A stretch of 64,000 nt of DNA from contig NZ_CP120742.1 of NCBI RefSeq assembly GCF_029581275.1, positions 346,501 to 410,500 on the forward strand, read 5' to 3'. This document shows positions 40,508 through 49,813 of the stretch, in pieces (the first letter of the stretch is position 1; each line of letters opens with the position of its first letter). The stretch comes from Micromonospora sp. WMMD1155 (lineage in GTDB: Bacteria > Actinomycetota > Actinomycetes > Mycobacteriales > Micromonosporaceae). A program made the translations under genes and the position numbers. Under the pieces are notes generated by a model that did no database searches, was not told the DNA's origin, and saw only the letters and a program-made list of their open reading frames with translations.

Positions 40508-41005
40508 GTGACCGAAGCCTTAGATGCGATCGCGGCGCTTATCAGTGCCAGCGAGCACCCCGACATCACGGCGGTGACGCGCTACGGCGCGGACACCAGT
40601 CCGGGTGGGCAGTGACCCGCGGCGTCAAAGTCATGTATCGGTCTGGCTCGTTCGCCTTGTTGTGGGCTGCCGAGGAGCCACGCCCCGTTCCGGCTCCGGA
40701 GCCACCCCCGGCGGGGATGCCCCCGCCTACGCAGCGGGCGACCCGAACGCTCGCGTTCGCCACACAGCTACTCGACTACGCGCGCCCATCCGTCTTCACG
40801 ACGTGGGAGACGTGCGGGTACCCAGGAGTGCACCTGTCGCCGTCCACGCTGCGGATCAACTGCGCGGACGGCACGAAGATCTGCCCCCGTGTGACAGTGG
40901 CATCCGGCCCCGGCCGTGAACCGGAGGCGGATCCTCACCCGGATTACCGAATCCCCGAAGGAGTCCGCGAATGGCCCTCAGAGTCAGTGTTCCGTCTGCG
41001 GCGCG
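40508..41005 (+). pseudogene. Frameshifted and 3'-truncated hypothetical gene
   Basis: Frame A runs from GTG 40508 (TEALDAIAALISASEHPDIT then VTRYGADTSPGGQ) to TGA 40613. Frame B starts at the overlapping GTG 40612 (TRGVKVMYRSGSFALLWAAE) and continues coding-like through ATRTLAFATQLLDYARPSVF to DPHPDYRIPEGVREWPSES. The two parts read as one protein broken by a one-base shift at about 40613. After about 41000, frame B has no natural stop and runs into the inverted-repeat element. Alternatively these are two coupled small genes (GTGA). No known family was recognised. Confidence 0.5.
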
Positions 41006-41127
41006 AGAGTAGGCGTCGCGCCCGGCAAAAGTTGTCCGCGCACCAGGCGATGGGCAGCAGGGGGCACTTGGCCCGGGTCGGGACCAGCAGACCTCCTGCC
41101 CCGGACACGCTCACGCCGGGCAATTCG

Positions 41128-41203
41128 GATCAACCGCGCAGAAAATACAGGTCTGCACGCCCCTGGGGCCAAGTGCAAACCTGCATCGTCTGCGCGGTTG
41201 ATC
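41128..41203. repeat. Intergenic inverted repeat with 15-bp arms
   Basis: GATCAACCGCGCAGA (41128-41142) pairs perfectly with 41189-41203. Partial pairing continues inward around a loop of CCCCTGGGG type. The right end continues into TTGATCGACTCGGTTTC, nearly the same as the arm of the 56-kb repeat. Confidence 0.8.
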
Positions 41204-41217
41204 GACTCGGTTTCGCC

Positions 41218-41256
41218 GATGTTGGGTATCCCGGGGCCTCGGATACCGCGATATCG
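41218..41256. repeat. Second small palindromic element
   Basis: GGTATCC (41225-41231) and GGATACC (41241-41247), flanked by partly symmetric TCGCCGAT / ATCGCCGA. It directly follows the previous repeat; the rest of 41006-41292 has no coding signal. Confidence 0.5.
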
Positions 41257-41292
41257 CCGACCTGGTGTGGATCATGGAGGTGGCTATCGCCC

Positions 41293-42045
41293 TCAGGCGT
41301 CGACGGCCGCCATCACGTCGTCGCTGACGTCGAAGTTCGCGTAGACGTTCTGCACGTCGTCGCAGTCCTCCAGCACGTCGATCAGCTTGAAGACCTTGCG
41401 CGCGCCCTCCTCGTCCAGCGGAATGTTCATGCTGGGGATGAGGGAGGACTCGGCCGACTCGTACTCGATGCCGGCGTCCTGCAGGGCGGTGCGGACCGCG
41501 ATCAGGTCGGTCGGCTCGGACACCACCTCGTACGCCTCACCGAGGTCGTTGACCTCCTCGGCACCGGCGTCGAGGACGGCCATCATCACGTCGTCCTCGC
41601 TGGTGCCCTCCTTGGGGACGATCACCACGCCCTTGCGGGAGAACAGGTACGACACCGAGCCGGCGTCGGCCAGCGAGCCGCCGTTGCGGGTCAGCGCGGT
41701 GCGCACCTCGGTCGCCGCCCGGTTGCGGTTGTCGGTGAGGCACTCGATCAGCATCGCGACGCCGTTCGGGCCGTACCCCTCATACATGATCGTCTGCCAG
41801 TCGGCGCCGCCGGCCTCCAGGCCGGAGCCGCGCTTGACGGCGCGATCGATGTTGTCGTTCGGCACCGAGCTCTTCTTCGCCTTCTGGATCGCGTCGAAGA
41901 GAGTCGGGTTACCGGAGGGGTCGCCACCACCGGTCCGTGCGGCCACCTCGACGTTCTTGATCAGCTTGGCGAACATCTTGCCGCGCTTGGCGTCGATGAC
42001 GGCCTTCTTGTGCTTGGTCGTCGCCCACTTTGAGTGGCCGGACAT
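41293..42045 (-). CDS. yebC: YebC/PmpR family regulator (TACO1-like)
   Basis: 250 residues, full length, beginning [20 protein letters not shown], the invariant family N terminus. [21 protein letters not shown] and [20 protein letters not shown] are conserved blocks. Members act as DNA-binding regulators and, in recent work on the family, relieve ribosome stalling at proline-rich stretches. It follows pdxS and pdxT on the same strand with a 272-bp gap that holds a TAAGAT -10-like element (minus strand, about 42178-42183), so it probably has its own promoter. The same gene order occurs in Mycobacterium. Confidence 0.96.
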   Translation of the reverse strand: MSGHSKWATTKHKKAVIDAKRGKMFAKLIKNVEVAARTGGGDPSGNPTLFDAIQKAKKSSVPNDNIDRAVKRGSGLEAGGADWQTIMYEGYGPNGVAMLIECLTDNRNRAATEVRTALTRNGGSLADAGSVSYLFSRKGVVIVPKEGTSEDDVMMAVLDAGAEEVNDLGEAYEVVSEPTDLIAVRTALQDAGIEYESAESSLIPSMNIPLDEEGARKVFKLIDVLEDCDDVQNVYANFDVSDDVMAAVDA

Positions 42046-42317
42046 CTTCTACCTCCGTCTGTCATTCCACGCCTGCATCGACTGCCGCACCGATGACGCG
42101 CCGCATCGGGCGGTCCGGCGGCCGGTCGGCTCCGCGGGAATTGCCGCGCCGGGCGACGGCCCTGCCGAACCGCGGCAATCTTACCGAGGTCACACCCGGG
42201 CGTGTCACATCCGGCACCCGCCGGGGTGCCGCCGGGGTGCCGCCGGCGACCCATGGGACAACCAACCGGGGCCGGAGAACATGCCCCGCCGGTCGGAGGG
42301 CGACCCCGCCCGACCGC

Positions 42318-42920
42318 TCAGGCGGCCCGCACCAGATCCACGAAGTACGCGTGCACCCGCAGGTCACCGGTCAACTCCGGGTGGAACGAGGTGGCCAGCA
42401 GGTTGCCCTGCCGGACCGCCACGACCCGGTCGGCGGCCGGGCCACCGGTCACCGTTCCGATGACCTGGACACCGGCACCGACCCTTTCGACCCAGGGCGC
42501 TCGGATGAAGACCGCGTGGAACGGCTCCCCCGGCACCCCGGTGATCTCCACCGGGGCCTCGAACGAGTCGACCTGCCGACCGAACGCGTTGCGCCGCACG
42601 GTCATGTCGATGCCCGCGAAGCCGCGCTGGTCGGGTCGGCCGTCCAGCACCGCCGTGGCCAACATGATCATGCCGGCGCAGGACCCGTAGACCGGCATGC
42701 CGTCGGCGATCCGCTTGTCGATCGGCTCGCGCATCTCGAAGATGTCAGCGAGCTTGCTGATGGTGGTGGACTCGCCCCCGGGAATCACCAGGCCGTCGAC
42801 CGCGTCCAGTTCCGCCGGACGACGCACCGGGCGGGCGTCCGCGCCCGCCGCGGCCAACGCCGCCACGTGCTCACGGACGTCACCCTGAAGAGCGAGAACA
42901 CCGATCACGGGTACGGCCAT
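42318..42920 (-). CDS. pdxT: Pyridoxal 5'-phosphate synthase glutaminase subunit
   Basis: 200 residues. The class I glutaminase triad is readable: the nucleophile Cys in [10 protein letters not shown], and His/Glu in [19 protein letters not shown] is the oxyanion region. It releases ammonia from glutamine for PdxS. ATG 42920 starts seven bases after the pdxS stop. It forms the PdxST complex of the DXP-independent vitamin B6 pathway in the cytosol. Confidence 0.97.
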   Translation of the reverse strand: MAVPVIGVLALQGDVREHVAALAAAGADARPVRRPAELDAVDGLVIPGGESTTISKLADIFEMREPIDKRIADGMPVYGSCAGMIMLATAVLDGRPDQRGFAGIDMTVRRNAFGRQVDSFEAPVEITGVPGEPFHAVFIRAPWVERVGAGVQVIGTVTGGPAADRVVAVRQGNLLATSFHPELTGDLRVHAYFVDLVRAA

Positions 42921-42927
42921 CCGTCGG

Positions 42928-43845
42928 TCACCAGCCCCGCTCGGCCAGGCGGTGCGGCTGCGGGATCTCGTCGACGTTGATGCCGACCATGGCCTCGCCG
43001 AGGCCACGGGAGACCTTCGCCAGCACGTCCGGGTCGTCGTGGAAGGTGGTGGCCTTGACGATCGCGGCGGCCCGCTGGGCCGGGTTGCCGGCCTTGAAGA
43101 TGCCGGAGCCGACGAAGACACCCTCCGCACCGAGCTGCATCATCATCGCGGCGTCGGCCGGGGTGGCGATCCCACCGGCGGTGAACAGCACCACCGGCAG
43201 CTTGCCGCTCTCGGCGACCTCCTTGACCAGCTCGTACGGGGCCTGCAACTCCTTGGCGGCGACGTACAGCTCGTCGGCCGGCAACGAGGACAGCCGACGG
43301 ATCTCCTGGCGGATCCTTCGCATGTGGGTGGTGGCGTTGGAGACGTCACCGGTGCCGGCCTCACCCTTGGAGCGGATCATGGCCGCACCCTCGGTGATCC
43401 GGCGCAGCGCCTCTCCGAGGTTGGTCGCGCCACAGACGAAGGGCACCGTGAAGGCCCACTTGTCGATGTGGTTGGCGTAGTCGGCCGGGGTCAGCACCTC
43501 GGACTCGTCGACGTAGTCCACGCCGAGCGACTGGAGGATCTGCGCCTCCACGAAGTGGCCGATGCGGGCCTTGGCCATCACCGGGATGGACACCGCCTCG
43601 ATGATCCCGTCGATCATGTCGGGGTCGCTCATCCGGGACACCCCGCCCTGCGCGCGGATGTCGGCGGGCACCCGCTCCAGGGCCATCACCGCGACGGCGC
43701 CGGCGTCCTCGGCGATCTTGGCCTGCTCGGCGTTGACCACATCCATGATCACGCCGCCCTTCAGCATCTCGGCCATGCCACGCTTCACGCGGGCCGAGCC
43801 GACGACGGGGGCGGTACCGGTGTTCGAGGCGGTGTTTTCGGGCAC
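42928..43845 (-). CDS. pdxS: Pyridoxal 5'-phosphate synthase lyase subunit
   Basis: 305 residues of the highly conserved PdxS barrel: [40 protein letters not shown] and [16 protein letters not shown], with the two catalytic lysines in these blocks. [16 protein letters not shown] is the phosphate site. It makes PLP from ribose-5-phosphate, glyceraldehyde-3-phosphate and ammonia from PdxT. It is first of the pdxST pair. The 134-bp upstream gap separates it from the small membrane gene. Confidence 0.98.
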   Translation of the reverse strand: MPENTASNTGTAPVVGSARVKRGMAEMLKGGVIMDVVNAEQAKIAEDAGAVAVMALERVPADIRAQGGVSRMSDPDMIDGIIEAVSIPVMAKARIGHFVEAQILQSLGVDYVDESEVLTPADYANHIDKWAFTVPFVCGATNLGEALRRITEGAAMIRSKGEAGTGDVSNATTHMRRIRQEIRRLSSLPADELYVAAKELQAPYELVKEVAESGKLPVVLFTAGGIATPADAAMMMQLGAEGVFVGSGIFKAGNPAQRAAAIVKATTFHDDPDVLAKVSRGLGEAMVGINVDEIPQPHRLAERGW

Positions 43846-43979
43846 GGGTCAACGCTCCTTGGACGGGCTCCGGGGGTGGCAGCGAAAATGCTACGTGCGC
43901 TGCAACGCCGCACCGACAGCCAATCAGACCCCCGGTGGCCTGCCCTGTGGCACTGATCACCGGCCCGCGCGAGGCCGGG

Positions 43980-44483
43980 TCAGGTGGCGGGGACGTCCGC
44001 GGGCACCGTCAGGGTCGGGTCGTCGATGTCGAAGTAGCGCGGCCACTCCCGGCCCCGCCCCATCCGCAACAACCGCACCAGCGGCCGACTACGCGCCGAG
44101 CGGGCGTCCCGGACCAGATCGGTGTGCACCTGCCGAGACAGCGCCAACCGGCGGCTGGCCGCGATGACCGCCCCGCAGTCCGGATCGTCCGGATCCAACT
44201 GGACGGCACGCAACTGCCGGGTCAGGTCGTTCTCCGCCGCCTCACGCTCGTCCGGGCCGGCGTCCAGGGCGATCCGGGCCGCCGCGTACAGCTCGACGCC
44301 GAACCGCCGCTCGGCCAGCACCGCGGCCGCCGCCGCCCGGCGCAGCAGGTGGGCGTCGAGTGCCCGGGCCGCCAGCTCCGCGCGACCCTGCAACCTGTCG
44401 ACCCGGCCGGCCGTCCAGACGAGGTACGCCGCGACCAGCCCGACGACCACGCTCGCGGCCACCACCCACCACATGTGCGGCAT
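43980..44483 (-). CDS. Small membrane-anchored hypothetical protein of the PIM cluster
   Basis: 167 residues. One N-terminal TM (MWWVVAASVVVGLVAAYLVW) is followed by a helical, Ala/Arg-rich cytoplasmic domain (VDRLQGRAELAARALDAHLL, AAENDLTRQLRAVQ). In Mycobacterium the same position, next to pimA, holds a membrane protein with a C-terminal Nudix domain (Rv2609c). Here no Nudix box (GX5EX7REUXEEXGU) follows, so this looks like the N-terminal part alone. Its link to lipid mannoside synthesis is positional only. Confidence 0.8.
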   Translation of the reverse strand: MPHMWWVVAASVVVGLVAAYLVWTAGRVDRLQGRAELAARALDAHLLRRAAAAAVLAERRFGVELYAAARIALDAGPDEREAAENDLTRQLRAVQLDPDDPDCGAVIAASRRLALSRQVHTDLVRDARSARSRPLVRLLRMGRGREWPRYFDIDDPTLTVPADVPAT

Positions 44484-44564
44484 CGTAGTGCTGCTCCGTT
44501 TCGGTTCCGAGTGGGTGCGGTCAGGCCGGGAGACCGGTCACCGCCGCACCGTCCGTCACAGCGG

Positions 44565-45725
44565 TCAGCCCAGCCCCACCCATTCCTGGTCGATGACCCG
44601 CCCGTCGGTTGCCTCGATCGCCGCTGCGTATACCTCCAGAACACGGCGGGCAACCACCGGCCAGTCGAAATTCGCCACGACCTGATCCCCGCAGGCGGTC
44701 AGCGTGGCCCGCCCGGCGGGATCGTCCAACAGCTCGGTCACCGCGTCGCGCAGCCCCGCCGGGTCGCCGGTGGGGAAGAGCCGGCCCGCGCGCCCACCGT
44801 CGAGCACCCGCCGGAACGCGTCCAGGTCGCTGGCGACGACCGTCGTACCCGCGGCCAACGCCTCGGTGAGGATCATGCCGAACGACTCGCCACCGGTGTT
44901 CGGCGCCACGTAGAGGTGAACACTGCGCAGCATGCGTGCCTTGTCCGGTTCGGTGACCAGGCCGAGGAACGTGACGCGCTCGTGCAGCTCGGCCGGGAAC
45001 TGGTCGTACAGGTCGTCCGGGTCACCCGGGCCGGCGACGAGCAACCGCAACCCGGGCCGGGTGGGTGCCAGCGCCACGAACGCGTCACGCAGCACCGGGA
45101 AGCCCTTGCGCGCCTCGGTGAACCGGCCCAGGAAGCCGAGCGTGCCGCCGGTGCCCGGGGCACACTCCCCCGGCCAGCCCGGCAACGGCTCGGCGTCGGC
45201 GAACTTGGCCACCGCCACCCCGTTGGGGATCTCCACCGCGCCGCCGTCCATGTGCTCCACCTGCACCTTGCGGGCCAGCGCGCTGACCGCGATCCGGGCG
45301 GTGATCCGTTCCAACACGATCTGGAGCACACCCTGCGCCGCCGCCAACACCCGCGAACGGGTCATCGCGGTGTGGAACGTGGCCACCACCGGACCCCGAG
45401 CGGAGAGCACGGCCAGCAGCGACAGGCTCAGCGTGAGCGGCTCGTGCACGTGCAGCACGTCGAAGTCACCGTTGGTGATCCACCGACGGACCCGAGCGGT
45501 CGAGACCGGGCCGAACGCGATCCGGGCCACCGAGCCGTTGTACGGAAGCGGCACCGCACGGCCCGCGGACACCACGTACGGCGGCAGCGGCGAATCCTCG
45601 TCGGCCGGGGCGAGCACGCTGACCTCGTGACCGAGCGCGATCAGCGCCTCCGCGAGGTCCATCACGTGGTTCTGCACACCGCCGGGCACGTCGAAGGAGT
45701 ACGGGCACACGATGCCGATCCGCAT
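44565..45725 (-). CDS. pimA: Phosphatidylinositol alpha-mannosyltransferase PimA (GT4)
   Basis: 386 residues. It begins RIGIVCPYSFDVPGGVQNHV, matching PimA. The donor-site block is SFGMILTEALAAGTTVVASD, with the EX7E-type glutamates. It transfers mannose from GDP-mannose to the 2-position of phosphatidyl-myo-inositol on the inner face of the membrane, the first PIM step. It is downstream of the acyltransferase and pgsA genes on the same strand, 57 bp from the former. Family and context agree well. Confidence 0.95.
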   Translation of the reverse strand: MRIGIVCPYSFDVPGGVQNHVMDLAEALIALGHEVSVLAPADEDSPLPPYVVSAGRAVPLPYNGSVARIAFGPVSTARVRRWITNGDFDVLHVHEPLTLSLSLLAVLSARGPVVATFHTAMTRSRVLAAAQGVLQIVLERITARIAVSALARKVQVEHMDGGAVEIPNGVAVAKFADAEPLPGWPGECAPGTGGTLGFLGRFTEARKGFPVLRDAFVALAPTRPGLRLLVAGPGDPDDLYDQFPAELHERVTFLGLVTEPDKARMLRSVHLYVAPNTGGESFGMILTEALAAGTTVVASDLDAFRRVLDGGRAGRLFPTGDPAGLRDAVTELLDDPAGRATLTACGDQVVANFDWPVVARRVLEVYAAAIEATDGRVIDQEWVGLG

Positions 45726-45782
45726 GCGTCACCGCCCCCTGTCCGTGATCGTGGGACACCAACCCACCGTGCCCACCACGCC

Positions 45783-46742
45783 CTAGGCCGGACCGGAGGC
45801 CGACGAGGGCAGCACCGTGCCGTCCCCCGCCCTCCGCTGGTCCAGCCACATCCGCTGCAACATGTGCCAGTCTTCCGGATGCCGGGCGATACCCGCCGCC
45901 AGACGGTCGGCGATCAGCTGGGTCAGCGATCGGACCCGCTGGTCCAGGGGCCCCGCCTCGGGCCCCGGCACCGGCAGCGGGCCGGCGAGCGACGCGCAGG
46001 CCGCGTCCGTTTCGTACCACATCGAGGCCACGTAGAGCGGCGCTCCGGTGTGCAACGCGAGCAGTGCGGGCCCGGCCGGCATCCGGGTCTTCCCGTCGAA
46101 GAAGTCCACCTCCACGCCACGGGCGGAGAGGTCCCGGTCGGCCAGCAGCGGCACCACGGCACCGGCGCGTACCCGGTCCAGCAGCACCTCGAACGCCGGG
46201 CGCGGTCCGCCGTGGGTCGGCAGGATCTCCATCCCCAGGCTCTCCCGGAAGGCGATGAAACGCTCGTAGACGCCCTCCGGCTTGAGTCGCTCCATGACCG
46301 TGGTGATCGGCCAACCGGTGGCCGCCACCCAGGCCCCCGCGGCGTCCCAGTTGCCGGCGTGCGGCAACGCCACCACGGCGCCCCGGCCCGCGGCCACGTC
46401 GGCGGCGAGCAGCTCCGCGCCGTCGAGCCGGAAGCCGGACAGGATCTGCGTCCGGCTCAACGACGGCAGCCGGAACGCCTCCATCCAGTACCGGGCGTAG
46501 GAGCGCAACCCACGCTTGACGAGATCGTCCAGCTCGGCGTCGGGCAGCTCCGGCCCGACCACCCGGCGCAGGTTCGCGCGCAGTCGGTCCGTACCCCCGC
46601 CGCCACGGCGGTGGGCGCGGTCGGCGCCCGCCTGGAACACCGCCGCCACCAGCGGCCGGGGTAGCGCGCGGACCACCCGCCAGCCGGCGACGTAGCCCAG
46701 CTCGGTGAGGTTCACGCGGCCCGGCCGCCGGTCGTCCGGCAC
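45783..46742 (-). CDS. Phosphatidylinositol mannoside acyltransferase (PatA-like)
   Basis: 319 residues of the lysophospholipid / lipid A acyltransferase family. The HX4D motif is present as PHAGNWDAAG, and TVMERLKPEGVYERFIAFRE follows. In PIM-producing actinobacteria the enzyme acylates the mannose of PIM1/PIM2. GTG 46742 is 19 bp from the pgsA stop; GTG 46715 (NLTELGYVAGW) is an alternative start. It is an inner-membrane-associated cytosolic enzyme. The order pgsA-patA-pimA is conserved with Mycobacterium. Confidence 0.92.
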   Translation of the reverse strand: MPDDRRPGRVNLTELGYVAGWRVVRALPRPLVAAVFQAGADRAHRRGGGGTDRLRANLRRVVGPELPDAELDDLVKRGLRSYARYWMEAFRLPSLSRTQILSGFRLDGAELLAADVAAGRGAVVALPHAGNWDAAGAWVAATGWPITTVMERLKPEGVYERFIAFRESLGMEILPTHGGPRPAFEVLLDRVRAGAVVPLLADRDLSARGVEVDFFDGKTRMPAGPALLALHTGAPLYVASMWYETDAACASLAGPLPVPGPEAGPLDQRVRSLTQLIADRLAAGIARHPEDWHMLQRMWLDQRRAGDGTVLPSSASGPA

Positions 46743-46761
46743 CGGGCCGTCACCGGGCCCC

Positions 46762-47391
46762 TCACGCCTGGCCGTCCGGCTGGAGCTGCCGGGCCTGGCG
46801 GTAGACGTGCGTCATCCGCTGCCCCACCGTGAAGATCGACACTGCGGCGAGCAGCCAGAGCGCGATCTCCAGCGCCGGCTCCACACCGACACCGGTGAGG
46901 ATGCCGCCGACGCCGACGATCAGCAGCCGCTCGGTGCGCTCGGCGATGCCCACGTTGCAGGTCATGCCGAGCCCTTCGGCGCGTGCCTTCACGTAGGAGA
47001 CCAGGCTCCCGGCGGCCAGGCAGACCAGCGCGGCGGTGACCCCCGAGTGGTTGCCCTCGGTGGCCAGCCAGTACGCGACCGCGCCGAAGACGGCGCTGTC
47101 GGCGACCCGGTCCATGCTCGAATCGAGGAACGCGCCGAACCGGGTGGAGCCGCCGCTCATCCGGGCCATCGTCCCGTCGAGCAGATCGGTCAACGCGAAC
47201 AGAGTCACGATCAACGCGCCCGCGACCAGGTGGCCGCGCGCACCGAAGCCGAGCGCGCCGACGAGCACACCGACGGTGCCCGTGACGGTGACGGCATTGG
47301 GGGTGACGCCCGCGCGCAGAAGGGCACGGGCAATCGGCTCGACGACGCGGGTCATCCCCGCGCGGGCCGACACTTGGAAGATCTTCGCCAT
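46762..47391 (-). CDS. pgsA: Phosphatidylinositol phosphate synthase (CDP-alcohol phosphatidyltransferase)
   Basis: 209 residues, about six membrane helices. The CDP-OH-P motif D-G-x2-A-R-x8-G-x3-D-x3-D is complete at Asp72-Gly73, Ala76-Arg77, Gly86, Asp90 and Asp94. In PIM clusters this enzyme joins CDP-diacylglycerol and inositol-1-phosphate to make PI phosphate. ATG 47391 is the start consistent with the conserved AKIFQVSARAG N terminus; the longer open frame upstream is ignored. It is divergent from the EF-G-like gene. Confidence 0.95.
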   Translation of the reverse strand: MAKIFQVSARAGMTRVVEPIARALLRAGVTPNAVTVTGTVGVLVGALGFGARGHLVAGALIVTLFALTDLLDGTMARMSGGSTRFGAFLDSSMDRVADSAVFGAVAYWLATEGNHSGVTAALVCLAAGSLVSYVKARAEGLGMTCNVGIAERTERLLIVGVGGILTGVGVEPALEIALWLLAAVSIFTVGQRMTHVYRQARQLQPDGQA

Positions 47392-47501
47392 GGCGGTCCC
47401 CACGATAACGGTCCGCCCAGCTCCGCCGATACGGACGGTCCCGGCGACCCGCCCGCGAGAGGCTTGTGCCTGTCCGACAACGGGTGTGAGATCGAGCCAG
47501 G

Positions 47502-47519
47502 GGGTGAGCCAGCTCACCC
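47502..47519. promoter_or_regulatory. Palindrome in the pgsA / EF-G-like divergent region
   Basis: GGGTGAGC-CA-GCTCACCC, perfect 8-bp arms with a two-base centre. The short centre suggests a protein-binding site rather than a hairpin. The rest of the 251-bp region shows no other clear signal. Confidence 0.4.
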
Positions 47520-47642
47520 GTCAACCCGTCCCGTTCCCGCTGTGCAGCAGACCACCGGAGGATATCGCCGCGCTCTCGCCCCGGGCCGCTTCCACCTCGC
47601 GCGGCGGTCGCCACCCACCACCGGCTGAGGGAGGTGCGCCCG

Positions 47643-49799
47643 ATGGCGCAGAAAAATCAGGAGAAGGGTTCCACCGGCGGCGCGCCGGTCATGACCCGAC
47701 CCGAGCGGGTCCGCAACGTGGTGCTCGTCGGGCATTCCGGAGCGGGCAAGACGACACTCGTCGAGGCCCTGCTCGCGGCGACGGGCACGATCGGCCGGGC
47801 CGGCTCCGTGGTCGACGGCACCACCGTGGGCGACCACGACCCCGCCGCGGTACGCCAACAACGCTCGGTCAGCCTGTCCTGCGCACCACTGCTGCACGAC
47901 GGCATCAAGGTCAACCTGCTGGACACCCCGGGGTACGCCGACTTCGTCGGCGAGCTGCGCGCCGGGCTGCGGGCCGCCGACGCCGCGCTCTTCGTCGTCT
48001 CGGCCGCGGGCGGCATGGACGCCGCAACCGTCGCCCTGTGGGAGGAGTGCGCGGCGGTCGACATGCCCCGCGCGGTCGCGGTGGCCCGACTGGACCAGCC
48101 CCGCGCCGACGTCGACGAGACGGTGGCGCTCTGCCAACGCCTCTTCGGTGACAACGTGATGCCGCTCTACCTGCCGATGCTCGGCGACGACGGCGTGTCC
48201 ACCGAGGGTCTGCTCGGCCTGATCACCCGCCGGGTCTTCGACTACAGCGCCGGGCTGCCCGCCGACGTCCGCGCCCCCGACCCGGAACACCAGCGGGCCA
48301 TCGACGAGTCCCGCGACGAGCTGATCGAGGGGATCATCGCCGAGAGCGAGGACGAGACCCTCATGGACCGCTACCTCGACGGCGAGGAGATCAGCGACGA
48401 GGTGCTCATCGAGGACCTGGAGAAGGCCGTCGCCCGAGGTCACTTCTACCCGGTGGTGCCGGTCTGCGCCCAGACCGGCGTCGGGTTGGACGTGCTGCTG
48501 GAGGTGCTGACCGCCGCGTTCCCCTCGCCGCTGGAGCACGAGCTGCCGGCGGTGACCGGCGTGGACGGGTCACCGCGTCCGCCGTTGACGTGCGACCCGG
48601 CCGGGCCGCTCGTCGCGGAGGTCGTCAAGACCACCGTCGACCGCCACGTCGGCCGGGTCTCGCTGGTCCGGGTCTTCTCCGGCACGCTGCGACCCGACCA
48701 GACGGTGCACGTCTCCGGGCACGGCATGGCCGAACGCGGGCATCCCGACCACGACGCCGACGAGCGGGTCGGGCACATCTACACCCCGCTGGGCGCCACC
48801 CTTCGCGAGGTGCCGCTCTGCGCGGCGGGCGACATCTGCGCGATCACCAAGTCGGGCAGCGCCGAGACCGGCGACACCATCTCGGCCAAGACCGACCCGC
48901 TGCTGATCGCCCCCTGGGAGATGCCGGAACCGCTGCTGCCGGTGGCGATCGTCGCCCACAGCCGCGCCGACGAGGACGCCCTGGCCCGCAACCTGGCCCG
49001 CCTGGTCGCGGGCGACCCCACGCTGCGGTTGGAGCGCAACCCGGAGACCCACCAGTTGGTCCTCTGGTGCATGGGCGAGGCACACGCCGACGTGGTGCTC
49101 GACCGGCTCCGCGCCGGAGGCGTCGAGCTGGACACCGAGCCGGTCAAGGTGTCGCTGCGCGAGACGCTGACGGTGCCCGCGCGGGGGCACGGCCGGCACG
49201 TCAAGCAGTCCGGTGGCCACGGCCAGTACGCGGTCTGCGACATCGAGGTCGAGCCACTGCCCCGGGGCGGCGGCTTCGAGTTCGTCGACCGGGTCGTCGG
49301 CGGGGCGGTGCCGCACAACTACATCCCCTCCGTGGAGAAGGGCATCCGCGCCCAGCTCGAACGCGGCCTCGTCGCCGGTCACCCGGTGGTGGACCTGCGG
49401 GTGACCCTGGTCGACGGCAAGGCGCACAGCGTCGACTCCTCCGACGCGGCCTTCCAGACCGCCGGCGCGCTGGCCCTGCGCGACGCCGCCGAGCGGGCCC
49501 AGCCGGCACTGTTGGAGCCGATCGACGAGGTCACCATCCGGGTGCCCGACGGTTCGGTGGGCACGGTGATGGGCGACCTCTCCGGCCGACGGGGCCGGGT
49601 GCTCGGCACCGAACCGGACCCGGACGCCGAGGGCCGTACCCTCGTCCGCGCCGAGGTGCCGGCCAGCGAACTGCTGCGCTACGCCGTCGAGCTGCGCTCG
49701 ATGACGGCCGGCACCGGCACCTTCCGCCGTCACTTCGTCCGCCACGACCCGATGCCCGCCCACCTGGCCGACCAGATCCGCAAGGAACAAACCCCCTGA
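47643..49799 (+). CDS. Elongation factor G-like GTPase (EF-G2/FusA2 type)
   Basis: 718 residues with EF-G domain order. The P-loop is GHSGAGKTT (residues 30-38). The G3 motif is DTPGYADF, with Tyr98 in place of the usual catalytic His. The G4 position reads ARLDQ instead of NKxD. Domain II and the IV-V region follow (GHGRHVKQSGGHGQYAVCDI, PNYIPS-like HNYIPSVEKG, then GRRGRVLGTE). Such paralogs coexist with a canonical FusA and lack normal translocase activity in studied cases; a ribosome-related role is likely but unproved. ATG 47643 follows GGGAGG at eight bases. It interrupts the conserved PIM-thrS order. Confidence 0.9.
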   Translation: MAQKNQEKGSTGGAPVMTRPERVRNVVLVGHSGAGKTTLVEALLAATGTIGRAGSVVDGTTVGDHDPAAVRQQRSVSLSCAPLLHDGIKVNLLDTPGYADFVGELRAGLRAADAALFVVSAAGGMDAATVALWEECAAVDMPRAVAVARLDQPRADVDETVALCQRLFGDNVMPLYLPMLGDDGVSTEGLLGLITRRVFDYSAGLPADVRAPDPEHQRAIDESRDELIEGIIAESEDETLMDRYLDGEEISDEVLIEDLEKAVARGHFYPVVPVCAQTGVGLDVLLEVLTAAFPSPLEHELPAVTGVDGSPRPPLTCDPAGPLVAEVVKTTVDRHVGRVSLVRVFSGTLRPDQTVHVSGHGMAERGHPDHDADERVGHIYTPLGATLREVPLCAAGDICAITKSGSAETGDTISAKTDPLLIAPWEMPEPLLPVAIVAHSRADEDALARNLARLVAGDPTLRLERNPETHQLVLWCMGEAHADVVLDRLRAGGVELDTEPVKVSLRETLTVPARGHGRHVKQSGGHGQYAVCDIEVEPLPRGGGFEFVDRVVGGAVPHNYIPSVEKGIRAQLERGLVAGHPVVDLRVTLVDGKAHSVDSSDAAFQTAGALALRDAAERAQPALLEPIDEVTIRVPDGSVGTVMGDLSGRRGRVLGTEPDPDAEGRTLVRAEVPASELLRYAVELRSMTAGTGTFRRHFVRHDPMPAHLADQIRKEQTP

Positions 49800-49813
49800 C
49801 CCCGGGGCTTGGG

